Source: a virus. From it: DNA of 50,539 nucleotides. The first letter of the stretch is position 1. Every line of letters starts with the position of its first letter. Shown in pieces: positions 39,098-46,074 of this stretch. The notes below the pieces were generated by a model that was given only the letters and a program-made list of their open reading frames with translations, was not told the origin of the DNA and did not search any database. The stretch lies in IMG/VR virus record IMGVR_UViG_3300001920_000017, positions 1 through 50,539 of that record. One strand, written 5' to 3'. The position numbers and the translations under genes were made by a program.

Positions 39098-39742
39098 GTG
39101 ATCCGCCTCATAACCGTCGCGCTGCTGCTGTTGGGCGGCGCCTATGCCTATGCCGCGAGCCCCACCGCGCCGACGCTACGCACGCTGCAGCAGGGCGATA
39201 CCGTGCGCGTCGTGGCCGCCTGGCGTCCCGCGTGCGACGTGCGCGGCTGCAGCGATTCCAGCCGCATCGTGTGGCGCTGGGGCACGCAAACCGTCACGCG
39301 CACCACCCGCCGCACCGCTGACACGCTGTGGGTCGCAGCGCCCGCGTGGGGCGACTCACTGCGCGTCGCGATCGAGGTGGCGACGATCCGTCGGCGCCTC
39401 GCGTCGGATGTGCGCACCGCCAGTGTGATCGTGCGGCGCCTCGACGCGCCACCGCCGCCCGTCGATTCCCTGCGCGTCGATACGCTCGCCCTGCTCCGCG
39501 AACTGGCCGCTGTCGCCGTGCGCGACAGTTTCCCGATCGTCGTCACGCGCGACACGCTGGGCCGCCGTGAGGGGGCGCTACCCATTGGCGGCATGCTGTC
39601 GCTCTGCGCTATCGGCCGCAATCGCTACACCGGCACCGTGGCCGTGCTTACCGACATCACGTGGCCCGAGGATGTCGCCAACGCGGTGGAACGCCGCTGT
39701 GAGCGCGCCCGCGCGGCGTATGCCACCGAGCGGGGCGGGTGA
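39098..39742 (+). CDS. Exported protein of the lysis module
   Basis: 214 residues from GTG 39098. A signal-like N-terminus (L-I-T-V-A-L-L-L-L-G-G-A-Y-A-Y-A-A) is followed by a beta-rich domain with two Cys around C-D-V-R-G-C and a helical C-terminal half. It is probably periplasmic. It might be an o-spanin analogue, but it lacks a lipobox and is far larger than Rz1. GAGG lies about nine bases upstream. Confidence 0.5.
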   Translation: MIRLITVALLLLGGAYAYAASPTAPTLRTLQQGDTVRVVAAWRPACDVRGCSDSSRIVWRWGTQTVTRTTRRTADTLWVAAPAWGDSLRVAIEVATIRRRLASDVRTASVIVRRLDAPPPPVDSLRVDTLALLRELAAVAVRDSFPIVVTRDTLGRREGALPIGGMLSLCAIGRNRYTGTVAVLTDITWPEDVANAVERRCERARAAYATERGG

Positions 39743-40065
39743 ACATGGCGATGCCGGGCGCCGTGGCTCTCGACCGGGACGACGACGCGCAGACCTTCGC
39801 GCACGTCGACCGAGACGCGCTACTGCGCGCCATTGAGGCGTTGCCGGACACCCTGCGCCCCACCGCGCGCCGTCGGTGGATGCTCGACGAACGCCCCTAT
39901 CGGATTGCCGAGGCGATGGACTGCCCCGTGTACGTCGTGCAGATGCGGCTGCGCCTCGCTTATGAGGCGATCAGCGAGCTGCTGGCGGGCTTCCCGCATC
40001 ACGAGTGCGTGCACCGCGTCTCACTCCGGCAGCGCGCGCTGCTGCACGTCGGGGGCTGCACCTGA
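39739..40065 (+). CDS. Sigma-region-4-like protein
   Basis: 108 residues. The stretch L-L-R-A-I-E-A-L-P-D-T-L-R-P-T-A-R-R-R followed by Y-R-I-A-E-A-M-D-C-P-V-Y-V-V-Q-M is a sigma-70 region-4 pattern (helix L-P-x-x-x-R then I-A-E-x-x-x-C-P). There is no region 2, so it is not a full sigma factor. It may be an anti-sigma or late-transcription regulator, or a small HTH protein. The start is GTG 39739 or ATG 39745. The Cys in the HTH and a later His/Cys cluster are unusual. Confidence 0.55.
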   Translation: MNMAMPGAVALDRDDDAQTFAHVDRDALLRAIEALPDTLRPTARRRWMLDERPYRIAEAMDCPVYVVQMRLRLAYEAISELLAGFPHHECVHRVSLRQRALLHVGGCT

Positions 40066-40078
40066 TGGGGCACCCGTA

Positions 40079-40273
40079 ATGCTCATCCTCCGCGTGTCCT
40101 CCCCAACGCCCGGCCTCCGCTCGATCACCGTGATTCGGCGCCACAAAGGCCACGAGGTGGCGCGCGGCTATTTGCAGCCCACCGCCGAAGAGTGGGACGG
40201 CGAGGATTGGAAGCCGCTCCGCGCGCTGTACAAAGTCGAAACCGTGGACCCCTTACTCGAGTCGCCCCGATGA
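40079..40273 (+). CDS. Small hypothetical protein
   Basis: 64 residues. It looks like a small beta-hairpin protein (L-I-L-R-V-S-S-P, then I-T-V-I-R-R-H-K) with an acidic W-D-G-E-D-W tail. No family. It overlaps the next gene start by four bases. No clear ribosome site. Confidence 0.5.
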   Translation: MLILRVSSPTPGLRSITVIRRHKGHEVARGYLQPTAEEWDGEDWKPLRALYKVETVDPLLESPR

Positions 40274-40662
40274 CCGTTCAGCACTCCACCACCACGCGCA
40301 ACCGCTTCCGTGACGCCTACGTCGCGGCGTTCCCGGCGGGCGCGACGCTGCAGATTCGCACCGGCTCCCCGGCGGGTGTCAGCAACGCGGCCGGCGGCAC
40401 ACTGCTCGCCGAAATCACGCTGCCCACGTCGCCCTTCACGAGCGGCACCGGGCAGGTGACGAAGAACAACACCTGGGAAGACGCGTCGGCCGATGCGACG
40501 GGCGTCGCGGCGCACTATCGCCTCGTGAACGGCTCCGACATCGAAGAAGGCACCATCACCGCGACCGGCGGCGGCGGCGACCTCACGCTCGATAACACGT
40601 CGCTCGCAACGGGCCAGCAGTTCACGATCACGGGCTGGACGCGCATCATGCCGGCGGCGTGA
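40270..40662 (+). CDS. Small beta-rich tail or adhesin-like protein
   Basis: 130 residues. It has the look of a phage minor-tail or adhesin domain: N-terminal helix with R-N-R-F-R-D-A-Y, then strands G-T-L-L-A-E-I, then A-H-Y-R-L-V-N-G, ending with T-I-T-G-W. It has no catalytic motif. It lies in a run of accessory tail-like genes downstream of lysis. Confidence 0.55.
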   Translation: MTVQHSTTTRNRFRDAYVAAFPAGATLQIRTGSPAGVSNAAGGTLLAEITLPTSPFTSGTGQVTKNNTWEDASADATGVAAHYRLVNGSDIEEGTITATGGGGDLTLDNTSLATGQQFTITGWTRIMPAA

Positions 40663-41141
40663 GCATGCACGGCCTCTACCGTGTGCAGGATGGCGCGCTG
40701 CTCTCCGTGGGCAGCGTGCTCCCGGATCCGCTGCCCGAAGGCACCGCCGCGCTCGCACTCCCCGAGGGCGCGACGTACGGCGTCACGCACACGTGGGACG
40801 CCGCCACGCCCGCGTGGGTGCCGGTGGTTGCGGTGCCGGACACGCGGTGCACGGTCACGCAGTTCCGCGAGCGCTTCACCGAGGCGGAGCGCGATCGGAT
40901 CGAGATGGCGCAAGCCGAGCATCCCGACCCGTTGGTGCGCGCCCGACTGCGCCGCGCGGAGAAAGAGCTGGCCAGTGTGCAGGGGCAGATGGCGGATCGC
41001 GCACACCCGGCCTTACAGCGCGCGGTTGCGTGGATGACGACGGTGACGCTCGACAACGAACCACTCATTGCCGATATGACGCGTGCGGTCGAAATCATCG
41101 GCGCGGATGCGTTCGACGCCGCGAATCTGGTGGGACCATGA
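40659..41141 (+). CDS. Small tail-module protein with coiled C-terminal half
   Basis: 160 residues from GTG 40659 (ATG 40665 is also possible). The N-terminal half has strands with L-Y-R-V-Q-D-G. The C-terminal half has F-R-E-R-F-T-E-A-E-R-D-R-I, a pattern common in phage tail-fibre accessory proteins. Its function may be chaperone or linker. The start is unsettled, since no ribosome site stands out. Confidence 0.5.
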   Translation: MSMHGLYRVQDGALLSVGSVLPDPLPEGTAALALPEGATYGVTHTWDAATPAWVPVVAVPDTRCTVTQFRERFTEAERDRIEMAQAEHPDPLVRARLRRAEKELASVQGQMADRAHPALQRAVAWMTTVTLDNEPLIADMTRAVEIIGADAFDAANLVGP

Positions 41142-41968
41142 GCAATTGGCCCATTCTAGACGGTATGGTGCCGGTTCACCTGCCGGTGACGTACAACTCC
41201 CCGCCGAGCTACTCGCAGGGATCGGCCAGTCTAGCAACGCCGACTGCGTGGAACACACCAACCGCATGGACCGAGCTTATCGCGTCGACGCCGTTCGCGG
41301 TCTGTGGTCTGTTGCTGTCTCTGTCGATCACGCCCCTATACGGCTATGCAGATTTTGCGATTGGTGCAGCCGGGAGCGAGCAACGCATCGGCGTGCCGAT
41401 TCACAATCGAAACCAGCACCTGATCCGAAGGTTCTTGCCGATCGCATTGCCAGCCGGGACGCGCATATCGTTTCGGGTCGCGGCTGTTGCCACCGGCACA
41501 GCAAGCGCTCAGGTCGGGCTCGTGCCGCAGACCTCGCGCGCACCGGTAGGGTATTCGCGATGGGCGATCTACGGCCATGATGAATGGGCGTCGAACGACG
41601 GGATTCCGAGCATCGTGACATGCGATCCCGGTGCGACCACCAACACGAAAGGAGCGTGGTCAGAGGTCGTCGCGTCGCTGCCCTTCACCGCGCGGTTCGT
41701 GACGGCGTTGATGGCGAATCGGTTGAGTAGCAGCAACAGCGGCGCTTCGTCGCTATTTGACATCGGCACCGGAGCCGCTGGTGCAGAGTCAGCCGTGCTA
41801 CGCGACGTTTTTCTAGCGCACCAAGGCGCAATTCGGCAGATGGCGGGTGAGTTTTCTGCGCCTATCCACATCCCGGCCGGATCGCGGGTAGCGATTCGTT
41901 CACAGTGCTCGACAGGCGGAGCAAACTTGGCTCGACTTCTTGGCGGCTGGCTCGCCTTCGGAGGCTAG
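41138..41968 (+). CDS. Beta-rich adhesin-like protein with internal duplication
   Basis: 276 residues. Two similar halves can be read: A-S-T-P-F ... I-G-A-A-G-S-E-Q ... A-L-P-A-G-T-R-I-S-F-R, and A-S-L-P-F ... I-G-T-G-A-A-G-A-E-S ... I-P-A-G-S-R-V-A-I-R. Each is about 120 residues, so a tandem domain repeat is likely. The sequence has more A/T-rich codons than its neighbours, hinting at separate origin. It is probably a tail-fibre or receptor-binding element. Confidence 0.55.
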   Translation: MSNWPILDGMVPVHLPVTYNSPPSYSQGSASLATPTAWNTPTAWTELIASTPFAVCGLLLSLSITPLYGYADFAIGAAGSEQRIGVPIHNRNQHLIRRFLPIALPAGTRISFRVAAVATGTASAQVGLVPQTSRAPVGYSRWAIYGHDEWASNDGIPSIVTCDPGATTNTKGAWSEVVASLPFTARFVTALMANRLSSSNSGASSLFDIGTGAAGAESAVLRDVFLAHQGAIRQMAGEFSAPIHIPAGSRVAIRSQCSTGGANLARLLGGWLAFGG

Positions 41969-41969
41969 A

Positions 41970-42317
41970 ATGCCCGTCTCCATCGCCGCCAGCGGATCGC
42001 AGACCGCGACGCTCGACACCGATCACACGCTCGTCACGCAAGCCGGTCCCACCGGCGGCGCGATCTACCAACTGCGCGTGGATACCAACGCGCTGGCGAA
42101 TGGCGAGCGCGCGATCCTCACCCTGCAGACGCGAGCCCGCGTCGCGGACACGACGCGCACACTGTACCAAGCCGTGTTCGAGCACGCGCAGGGCGATCCG
42201 ATCAAGGACAGTCCGGCCGTCGCGGTGCCCGCATCGTCTGAGGTCGTGGCCATTCTGCGCCAAGAGGGCGGCACGGGGCGCGCGTTTCCGTGGGCGCTCT
42301 ATCGGCTGGACGGATAG
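41970..42317 (+). CDS. Small beta-rich tail-module protein
   Basis: 115 residues. Strands dominate (L-D-T-D-H-T-L-V-T-Q, then Q-L-R-V-D-T-N, then L-Y-Q-A-V-F-E-H). I used ATG 41970 because GGAGG at 41960-41964 is five bases upstream, whereas the longer frame from 41940 would start inside the preceding gene. No family. It is likely an adhesin-associated piece. Confidence 0.55.
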   Translation: MPVSIAASGSQTATLDTDHTLVTQAGPTGGAIYQLRVDTNALANGERAILTLQTRARVADTTRTLYQAVFEHAQGDPIKDSPAVAVPASSEVVAILRQEGGTGRAFPWALYRLDG

Positions 42318-42320
42318 CGC

Positions 42321-43181
42321 ATGATCGCGCAGGGCCTGCCGGCCCTTGGCGGGGCACTCGCCGGCGCGTGGACGCCAGCGGGTGCCTCTGGCGTTTCCGG
42401 CACCTCCACCGTCACACTCTCGCTCAGCGGCAGCGCGACGGGCACAGTCCGCGTAGCGGGCACGTCGAATGCCACGCTCGCGATCACGGGCACGGCGACC
42501 GGCAAGGCGGCGGTACGGGGCACGTCGACGGCAACACTCGCGCTCAGTGGCGCCGCGACGGCCGTCGCGCCGGTGCGCGGCGCATCGAGTGTCACCCTCG
42601 CGCTGACGGCGAGTGCCACGGGTGCGGTGCGTGTGCAGGGCACGTCGACGATCACGCTCGCCATCACGGGCAGTGCCACCGGCGGGACCGGCGCGAACAC
42701 CGGCACCAGCACGGTCACGCTGCAGCTCACGGGCAGCGCGACGGGGCGGGTTGCGGTGCGTGGCAGCAGTACGGCGACGCTGGCGCTCGGGGGATCGGCC
42801 ACCGGTGTGGCTCCGGTGCGTGGGGCCAGCACTGCGACGCTGAGCCTTGGCGGCATCGCGACGGGCGTCACGCGCGTGCAAGGCGCCTCAAACGCTACGC
42901 TCGCACTGGGTGGCACCGCGACCGGCCGGGTGCTCGTACGGGGCGCCAGCAGCGTCACGCTGGCCATTGCCGGCAGTGCGACGGGCACGGGGCCGATTCT
43001 CACGCTGCCGGGGCTCGTCACGGCCATCCTCACGTGGCGCAGCAGCGTCAGCACGACGTTGACCGCTCGGGCCGAGACGGACGCCACTCTCACGCAGCGC
43101 CAAGCTCTCGCCGCACACCTGACGGGGCGCCCGGAAGCGGACGCCACGCTCGCCTTCCAATCCGACGACCCGGTGCCCTAG
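42321..43181 (+). CDS. Repeat protein of ten 20-residue units
   Basis: 286 residues. Residues about 24-223 are ten copies of a 20-residue unit, consensus G-T-S-T-A-T-L-A-L-x-G-S-A-T-G, one with an extra residue. The pattern suggests a beta-rich fibre, solenoid or mucin-like stalk. A short hydrophobic N-terminus (about 1-20) and a unique C-terminal part follow, the latter with another repeat feel (T-A-R-A-E-T-D-A-T-L and T-G-R-P-E-A-D-A-T-L). Likely an extended surface fibre of the virion or of infected cells. It lies among accessory adhesin genes. Confidence 0.6.
   Translation: MIAQGLPALGGALAGAWTPAGASGVSGTSTVTLSLSGSATGTVRVAGTSNATLAITGTATGKAAVRGTSTATLALSGAATAVAPVRGASSVTLALTASATGAVRVQGTSTITLAITGSATGGTGANTGTSTVTLQLTGSATGRVAVRGSSTATLALGGSATGVAPVRGASTATLSLGGIATGVTRVQGASNATLALGGTATGRVLVRGASSVTLAIAGSATGTGPILTLPGLVTAILTWRSSVSTTLTARAETDATLTQRQALAAHLTGRPEADATLAFQSDDPVP
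42390..42989 (+). repeat. Ten-unit in-frame tandem repeat (about 60 bp each)
   Basis: The repeat units encode the ten 20-residue copies of the preceding protein. DNA copies have diverged more than the protein, mostly at third positions, so purifying selection on the protein or long divergence is indicated. There is no spacer structure, so this is not a CRISPR array. Confidence 0.85.
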
Positions 43182-43183
43182 CC

Positions 43184-43573
43184 ATGGCCAACGAACTCGA
43201 TCCCGAGATCTACAGCGGCAACAACAACGCGCACACCACGGCGCGGCCCATGCGGTGGCGGCTCAACCCGACCAACGGCGTCGAGGAACAGGTGCCCATC
43301 AGTGGGCTGACCGACCTCAAGGCCTATCTCGCGCTGAGCGACGTGACGACGGATCACACCGATGCGATTCACGCGGACCTGGTGGAGGACATGACCGAAG
43401 TCCTCGCCACGGCGGCGTATGAGGCCACGTTCAGCGGGGCCGACATGCGCACGCACATTGACGCCCTCGATCCGGTGCCGACCAAGGTGTATCGGCATTG
43501 GCAATCCGTCAGCGCGGGGTATCACGAGCACGCCGAGGTGCTCTGGCGTACGTCGCGCCCGGCGGCGTCGTGA
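43184..43573 (+). CDS. Small hypothetical tail-module protein
   Basis: 129 residues. It contains Y-S-G-N-N-N-A-H-T-T-A-R-P-M-R-W-R-L-N, then helical L-V-E-D-M-T-E-V-L. No family. It starts three bases after the repeat-protein stop and overlaps the next start by four bases. Perhaps a fibre-cap or attachment element, by position only. Confidence 0.5.
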   Translation: MANELDPEIYSGNNNAHTTARPMRWRLNPTNGVEEQVPISGLTDLKAYLALSDVTTDHTDAIHADLVEDMTEVLATAAYEATFSGADMRTHIDALDPVPTKVYRHWQSVSAGYHEHAEVLWRTSRPAAS

Positions 43574-43875
43574 GTCCACTCTTGCCGCCGACCGACGTCA
43601 CCTGCCACGATGCGCAGGTCACGCTGCCGATCCCCTGCCCGCCCCCGGTGGCGCGTGGCAGTGTCACCGCGTGTCTCGCGCGATCGCGCGAGGGGCTGGC
43701 CATCATGCCGGCGCTCGAGCGCACGCTGGTGTGGTCACGCGGCGCGCCCATCCCGCCGCTCACGCTGTTCACGCGCGATGTGAAGGCGGCGCTCCCGCGT
43801 GGCGGCAGCGTGTGGCTCGTGGTGCGCTACGGCGGCGTGGTGGTGGCCAGTGGGCAGGTGCAGGTGATTGCGTGA
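43570..43875 (+). CDS. Small hypothetical protein, last of the plus-strand phage run
   Basis: 101 residues from GTG 43570. It has proline-rich strands (L-P-P-T-D-V-T, L-P-I-P-C-P-P-P-V), ending in V-W-L-V-V-R-Y-G-G. It may be a beta-sandwich decoration or adaptor. The overlap with the preceding gene supports it. It is convergent with the minus-strand gene ending at 43928. Confidence 0.5.
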   Translation: MSPLLPPTDVTCHDAQVTLPIPCPPPVARGSVTACLARSREGLAIMPALERTLVWSRGAPIPPLTLFTRDVKAALPRGGSVWLVVRYGGVVVASGQVQVIA

Positions 43876-43927
43876 GGAAGACCGCGCGCAGCATTCCGAT
43901 CTTGCTCGATGTCGCCCTGGACGGCCG

Positions 43928-44191
43928 CTAGCCTGCGACTGGTCCCTTCGGGTAGTAGGGGGTCGTTTCCCCTGTGGTTTTGAGATCCGGATACTCTTCG
44001 AACATCCTGCGCTCAAGCGCAGTCCGAAGATCGTCGATCTCTTCCTGCGCGCGGCGCGCTTTTGCGGTAACAGGCTGCGGATAGGCGGCACCCAGCATGA
44101 CCACAATCTTCACGAGGCGGTCGCGCATCACGGCAAGCTCTTCGGCCAGCGCGGTGTGCTGGTCTCGTGACAATCCGGGTTTTCTTGGCAT
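43928..44191 (-). CDS. Small helical minus-strand protein
   Basis: 87 residues. It is a charged two- to three-helix protein (A-L-A-E-E-L-A-V-M-R-D-R-L, then R-A-Q-E-E-I-D-D-L-R-T) with an early M-P-R-K-P-G-L basic start. GGGA lies close before the ATG at 44191. It is the first minus-strand phage gene after a long plus-strand run and is divergent from the repressor-like gene at 44326. Function unknown. A lysogeny-control partner is possible by position. Confidence 0.65.
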   Translation of the reverse strand: MPRKPGLSRDQHTALAEELAVMRDRLVKIVVMLGAAYPQPVTAKARRAQEEIDDLRTALERRMFEEYPDLKTTGETTPYYPKGPVAG

Positions 44192-44234
44192 GTCCCAATG
44201 CTAGCATGAGTGCCGCCGAGCGGCAAACCCACCA

Positions 44235-44263
44235 TTGCGGACATATGTCCACAGTGATAATAT
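44235..44263 (+). promoter_or_regulatory. Promoter with palindromic operator in the divergent region
   Basis: TTGCGG (44235-44240) and TAATAT (44258-44263) are spaced 17 bases apart. Between and partly over the -35 lies the perfect 12-base palindrome GGACATATGTCC (44239-44250). Binding of a dimeric repressor there would block transcription to the right. The neighbouring HTH gene is the obvious candidate regulator. The region 44192-44325 has no gene. Confidence 0.65.
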
Positions 44264-44325
44264 CCTGACGTCGGCGCCACCGTGGCCCGGCCAACACCTA
44301 CTGGGCGGCTCGCCCGAGGGTCCTA

Positions 44326-44685
44326 ATGCCCCTCTTCATCACCCGCGACTCCGAGGGGAAAGCCCTCGGCATCGTGCTGGCCGACACCGAAGACGCCGCC
44401 CTCCGCACCACCAACGAACGCGCCCACCAAGACATCGCCGAGGGCCGGCAGCGGCTGGCCGTGTCGGCGGTGCCGGATAGCCCGTGGCGCGCACGGCTCT
44501 CGGGGTTGGTGGAGGATTCCGGCCTCAGCAACCGCGAGTTCGCCCGCCGCGTGCTCGGGCGTGACGTGCGCTCGCTGGCGCGCTACCTTGGCGGCGACGT
44601 CATGCCTCCCGAACTGGCTGAGCAGATTATGCGAATGACCGTCGACGTGGACGAAACCACCATCACCATTCGGGTGCGGCGATGA
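44326..44685 (+). CDS. HTH repressor-like protein (paralogue of 46075)
   Basis: 119 residues. The N-terminal part has a beta segment (L-F-I-T-R-D-S-E-G-K-A-L-G-I-V). Residues about 60-95 read as an HTH: S-G-L-S-N-R-E-F-A-R-R-V-L-G, then R-S-L-A-R-Y-L-G-G. It ends in a beta strand, T-I-T-I-R-V-R-R. The overall plan (HTH, then linker, then I-T-I-x-V-x-R) recurs in the protein at 46075. It probably regulates the palindromic operator just upstream. Confidence 0.65.
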   Translation: MPLFITRDSEGKALGIVLADTEDAALRTTNERAHQDIAEGRQRLAVSAVPDSPWRARLSGLVEDSGLSNREFARRVLGRDVRSLARYLGGDVMPPELAEQIMRMTVDVDETTITIRVRR

Positions 44686-44918
44686 GCGACATTGTGCAGC
44701 TACTCTCCCTGCCCCTCGTAGCGCTCGCGGCGTACCTTGGGGTCCGCGCGGCAGACGTGAATTGGTTCGGCAGTGGCGGCGTCAGCCTTCCACCCGAGTC
44801 GCTTGAGGACCGCCAGGCCCGCGAGATGACCTATGCGCGAGAGCGCGGACTGCCGGACGATGCGCTCGCGCGACTCGAAGAGTTGCATGCGGCCGAGCGG
44901 ACGGTGGTCGGACTGTAA
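44682..44918 (+). CDS. Small hypothetical protein following the HTH gene
   Basis: 78 residues. The N-terminus is hydrophobic (I-V-Q-L-L-S-L-P-L-V-A-L-A-A-Y-L-G-V), then acidic with L-E-D-R-Q-A-R-E-M-T. It may be membrane-associated. The four-base overlap with the HTH gene suggests one transcript. Not recognised. Confidence 0.55.
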   Translation: MSDIVQLLSLPLVALAAYLGVRAADVNWFGSGGVSLPPESLEDRQAREMTYARERGLPDDALARLEELHAAERTVVGL

Positions 44919-45119
44919 GGTTTCTGCAGCTCTCACGAGGCTCGCAGAAACTTTGCAGTCCCTGCGCCCGGTTAAACTTTGCGCAACCACCGGGTGGTTG
45001 TCGGATCTTTAGCCGGCGGTGTCCTGGCGCGAGTGAGGGACGGAGCCCCCCCGCTGGTGCGCTAGCGGCTCGCTACTGGCGGGATTGCTGTTCGGCAGGC
45101 TTTCGGCTCATGTTCGGGT
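44919..45119. other. Gene-free region with inverted and direct repeats
   Basis: 200 bases without a gene. They hold (i) GTTTCTGC (44920-44927) and GCAGAAAC (44944-44951), a terminator-like hairpin just after the preceding stop. (ii) AAACTTTGC occurs twice, 26 bases apart (44948-44956 and 44974-44982). (iii) CAACCACC/GGTGGTTG is a 17-base interrupted palindrome at 44984-45000. These could be operators, iteron-like sites or a small RNA. No tRNA fold is evident. Confidence 0.5.
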
Positions 45120-45455
45120 ATGCACCCCCATGAGCTTCCGCCGACGACTGGCGTCGCCACTGACCCCAGCCCTGCCCCGACCTCGCACCGCATTCCGCCC
45201 GGAACCACGGTCCGCATCGCCTTCCACCGGTCCGCCAGCGGCTGGCCGGTGTGCTACCTACAGCGGCACGACGGCGACGCGTGGCACCCCGTGGGCCTCG
45301 ATACCATGGACACCTGGGGACTGGCGTCCTTCTGGTGGCGGATCGGTGGCCACAGCCCTGATGCCGTGGTCGCGTCCGCCATCCGCTACCTGCGAGGGGC
45401 CGGGGTTCCATGGGATGAAACGGCCGTCGAAGTCCCGTCACCGGTTGCCACTTGA
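45120..45455 (+). CDS. Hypothetical protein, Trp-rich
   Basis: 111 residues. It has T-T-V-R-I-A-F-H-R-S-A-S-G-W, then W-H-P-V-G-L-D-T-M-D-T-W, suggesting a small beta-rich domain. Not recognised. It lies between the repeat-rich gap and a palindromic promoter, so it may be a single-gene transcript. No strong ribosome site precedes ATG 45120. Confidence 0.5.
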   Translation: MHPHELPPTTGVATDPSPAPTSHRIPPGTTVRIAFHRSASGWPVCYLQRHDGDAWHPVGLDTMDTWGLASFWWRIGGHSPDAVVASAIRYLRGAGVPWDETAVEVPSPVAT

Positions 45456-45480
45456 CCAATTAGACGGTCAACATTACTAT
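45452..45480 (+). promoter_or_regulatory. Promoter with inverted-repeat operator before the RadC-like gene
   Basis: TTGACC (45452-45457) and TACTAT (45475-45480) are 17 bases apart. TTGACC also forms an inverted repeat with GGTCAA (45466-45471), an 8-base-spaced dyad over the -35 and spacer. The region is AT-rich relative to its surroundings. This looks like a regulated promoter for the gene at 45555. Confidence 0.6.
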
Positions 45481-45554
45481 ATTGGGGTCGGGCGCAACGA
45501 GCGCTGACCAGCAACGCCGCCGCTGAATAGGCAGCACTGGTAGGAGCTTCAACA

Positions 45555-46013
45555 ATGCAGGTGTCTCTCCCCTCGTGGTGCCGGATTGTCCGGGACGTGG
45601 ACGCGCAGCAAGCCGTTGCCTTCCACGAACGCCCGGCGATCACCGGCCCGGCAGACGCGGCGCGCTACCTTGGCGCTCGACTCTGCCACGAGGAAGTCGA
45701 GGTGTTCGCGGTGCTGTTGTTGGATGCGCAGGCGCGGGTGATCGCCCTGCAGGAAGTCACCCGAGGGTTGGTCAATTCCTCTCTGGTGCATCCGCGCGAA
45801 GTCTTCCGACTCGCCATCGCGATGAACGCCACCGCCGTGATCCTCGGCCACAACCACCCGAGCGGCGTGCTGAGGCCCAGCCCCGAAGATCACCGCGCCA
45901 CCGAAGCGCTGGTAGCAGCCGGAGCGATCCTCGACATCCCGGTGCAAGATCACCTGATCCTCGGCCTGACGGATCGCGACTACTACTCCTTCGCTTCTAA
46001 CCACCAGCTCTGA
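45555..46013 (+). CDS. RadC-like JAMM-domain protein
   Basis: 152 residues. It has the metal site of the RadC/JAB family: C-H-E47-E-V-E-V-F, then H99-N-H101-P-S-G, then D112, which is the E...HxH...D layout of JAMM metal sites. The usual RadC N-terminal helix-hairpin-helix is missing, so it is the short, mobile-element type. Known: such proteins are widespread in phages and plasmids, sometimes linked to anti-restriction, with no settled biochemistry. AGGAG at 45542-45546 is 8 bases upstream. A strong hairpin follows the stop. Confidence 0.85.
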   Translation: MQVSLPSWCRIVRDVDAQQAVAFHERPAITGPADAARYLGARLCHEEVEVFAVLLLDAQARVIALQEVTRGLVNSSLVHPREVFRLAIAMNATAVILGHNHPSGVLRPSPEDHRATEALVAAGAILDIPVQDHLILGLTDRDYYSFASNHQL

Positions 46014-46021
46014 CCCACGAC

Positions 46022-46045
46022 GGGCACCACCTTCGGGTGGTGCCC
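46022..46045 (+). terminator. Terminator after the RadC-like gene
   Basis: A 10-bp perfect stem (46022-46031 with 46036-46045) closed by a TTCG tetraloop, the most stable tetraloop type. There is no clear T tract. It lies nine bases after the stop. Confidence 0.8.
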
Positions 46046-46074
46046 TGAGCGGGGAGCTCACCCGAGACCGAACC

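Noticed and set aside
42390-42989. CRISPR array
   Set aside because: Repeats are contiguous, in frame, about 60 bp, without spacers, and they encode protein repeats.
41138-43573. A diversity-generating retroelement acting on adhesin genes
   Set aside because: No reverse transcriptase ORF and no template repeat are present in the window. The repeats here are a protein tandem and a domain duplication.
43868-44170. A 100-codon plus-strand ORF
   Set aside because: It is the mirror of the minus-strand gene 43928-44191, which has a better start and a coherent helical sequence.
44919-45119. A tRNA gene or tmRNA
   Set aside because: I looked for the T-loop consensus and paired acceptor ends and found none. 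The repeats do not fold as a cloverleaf.
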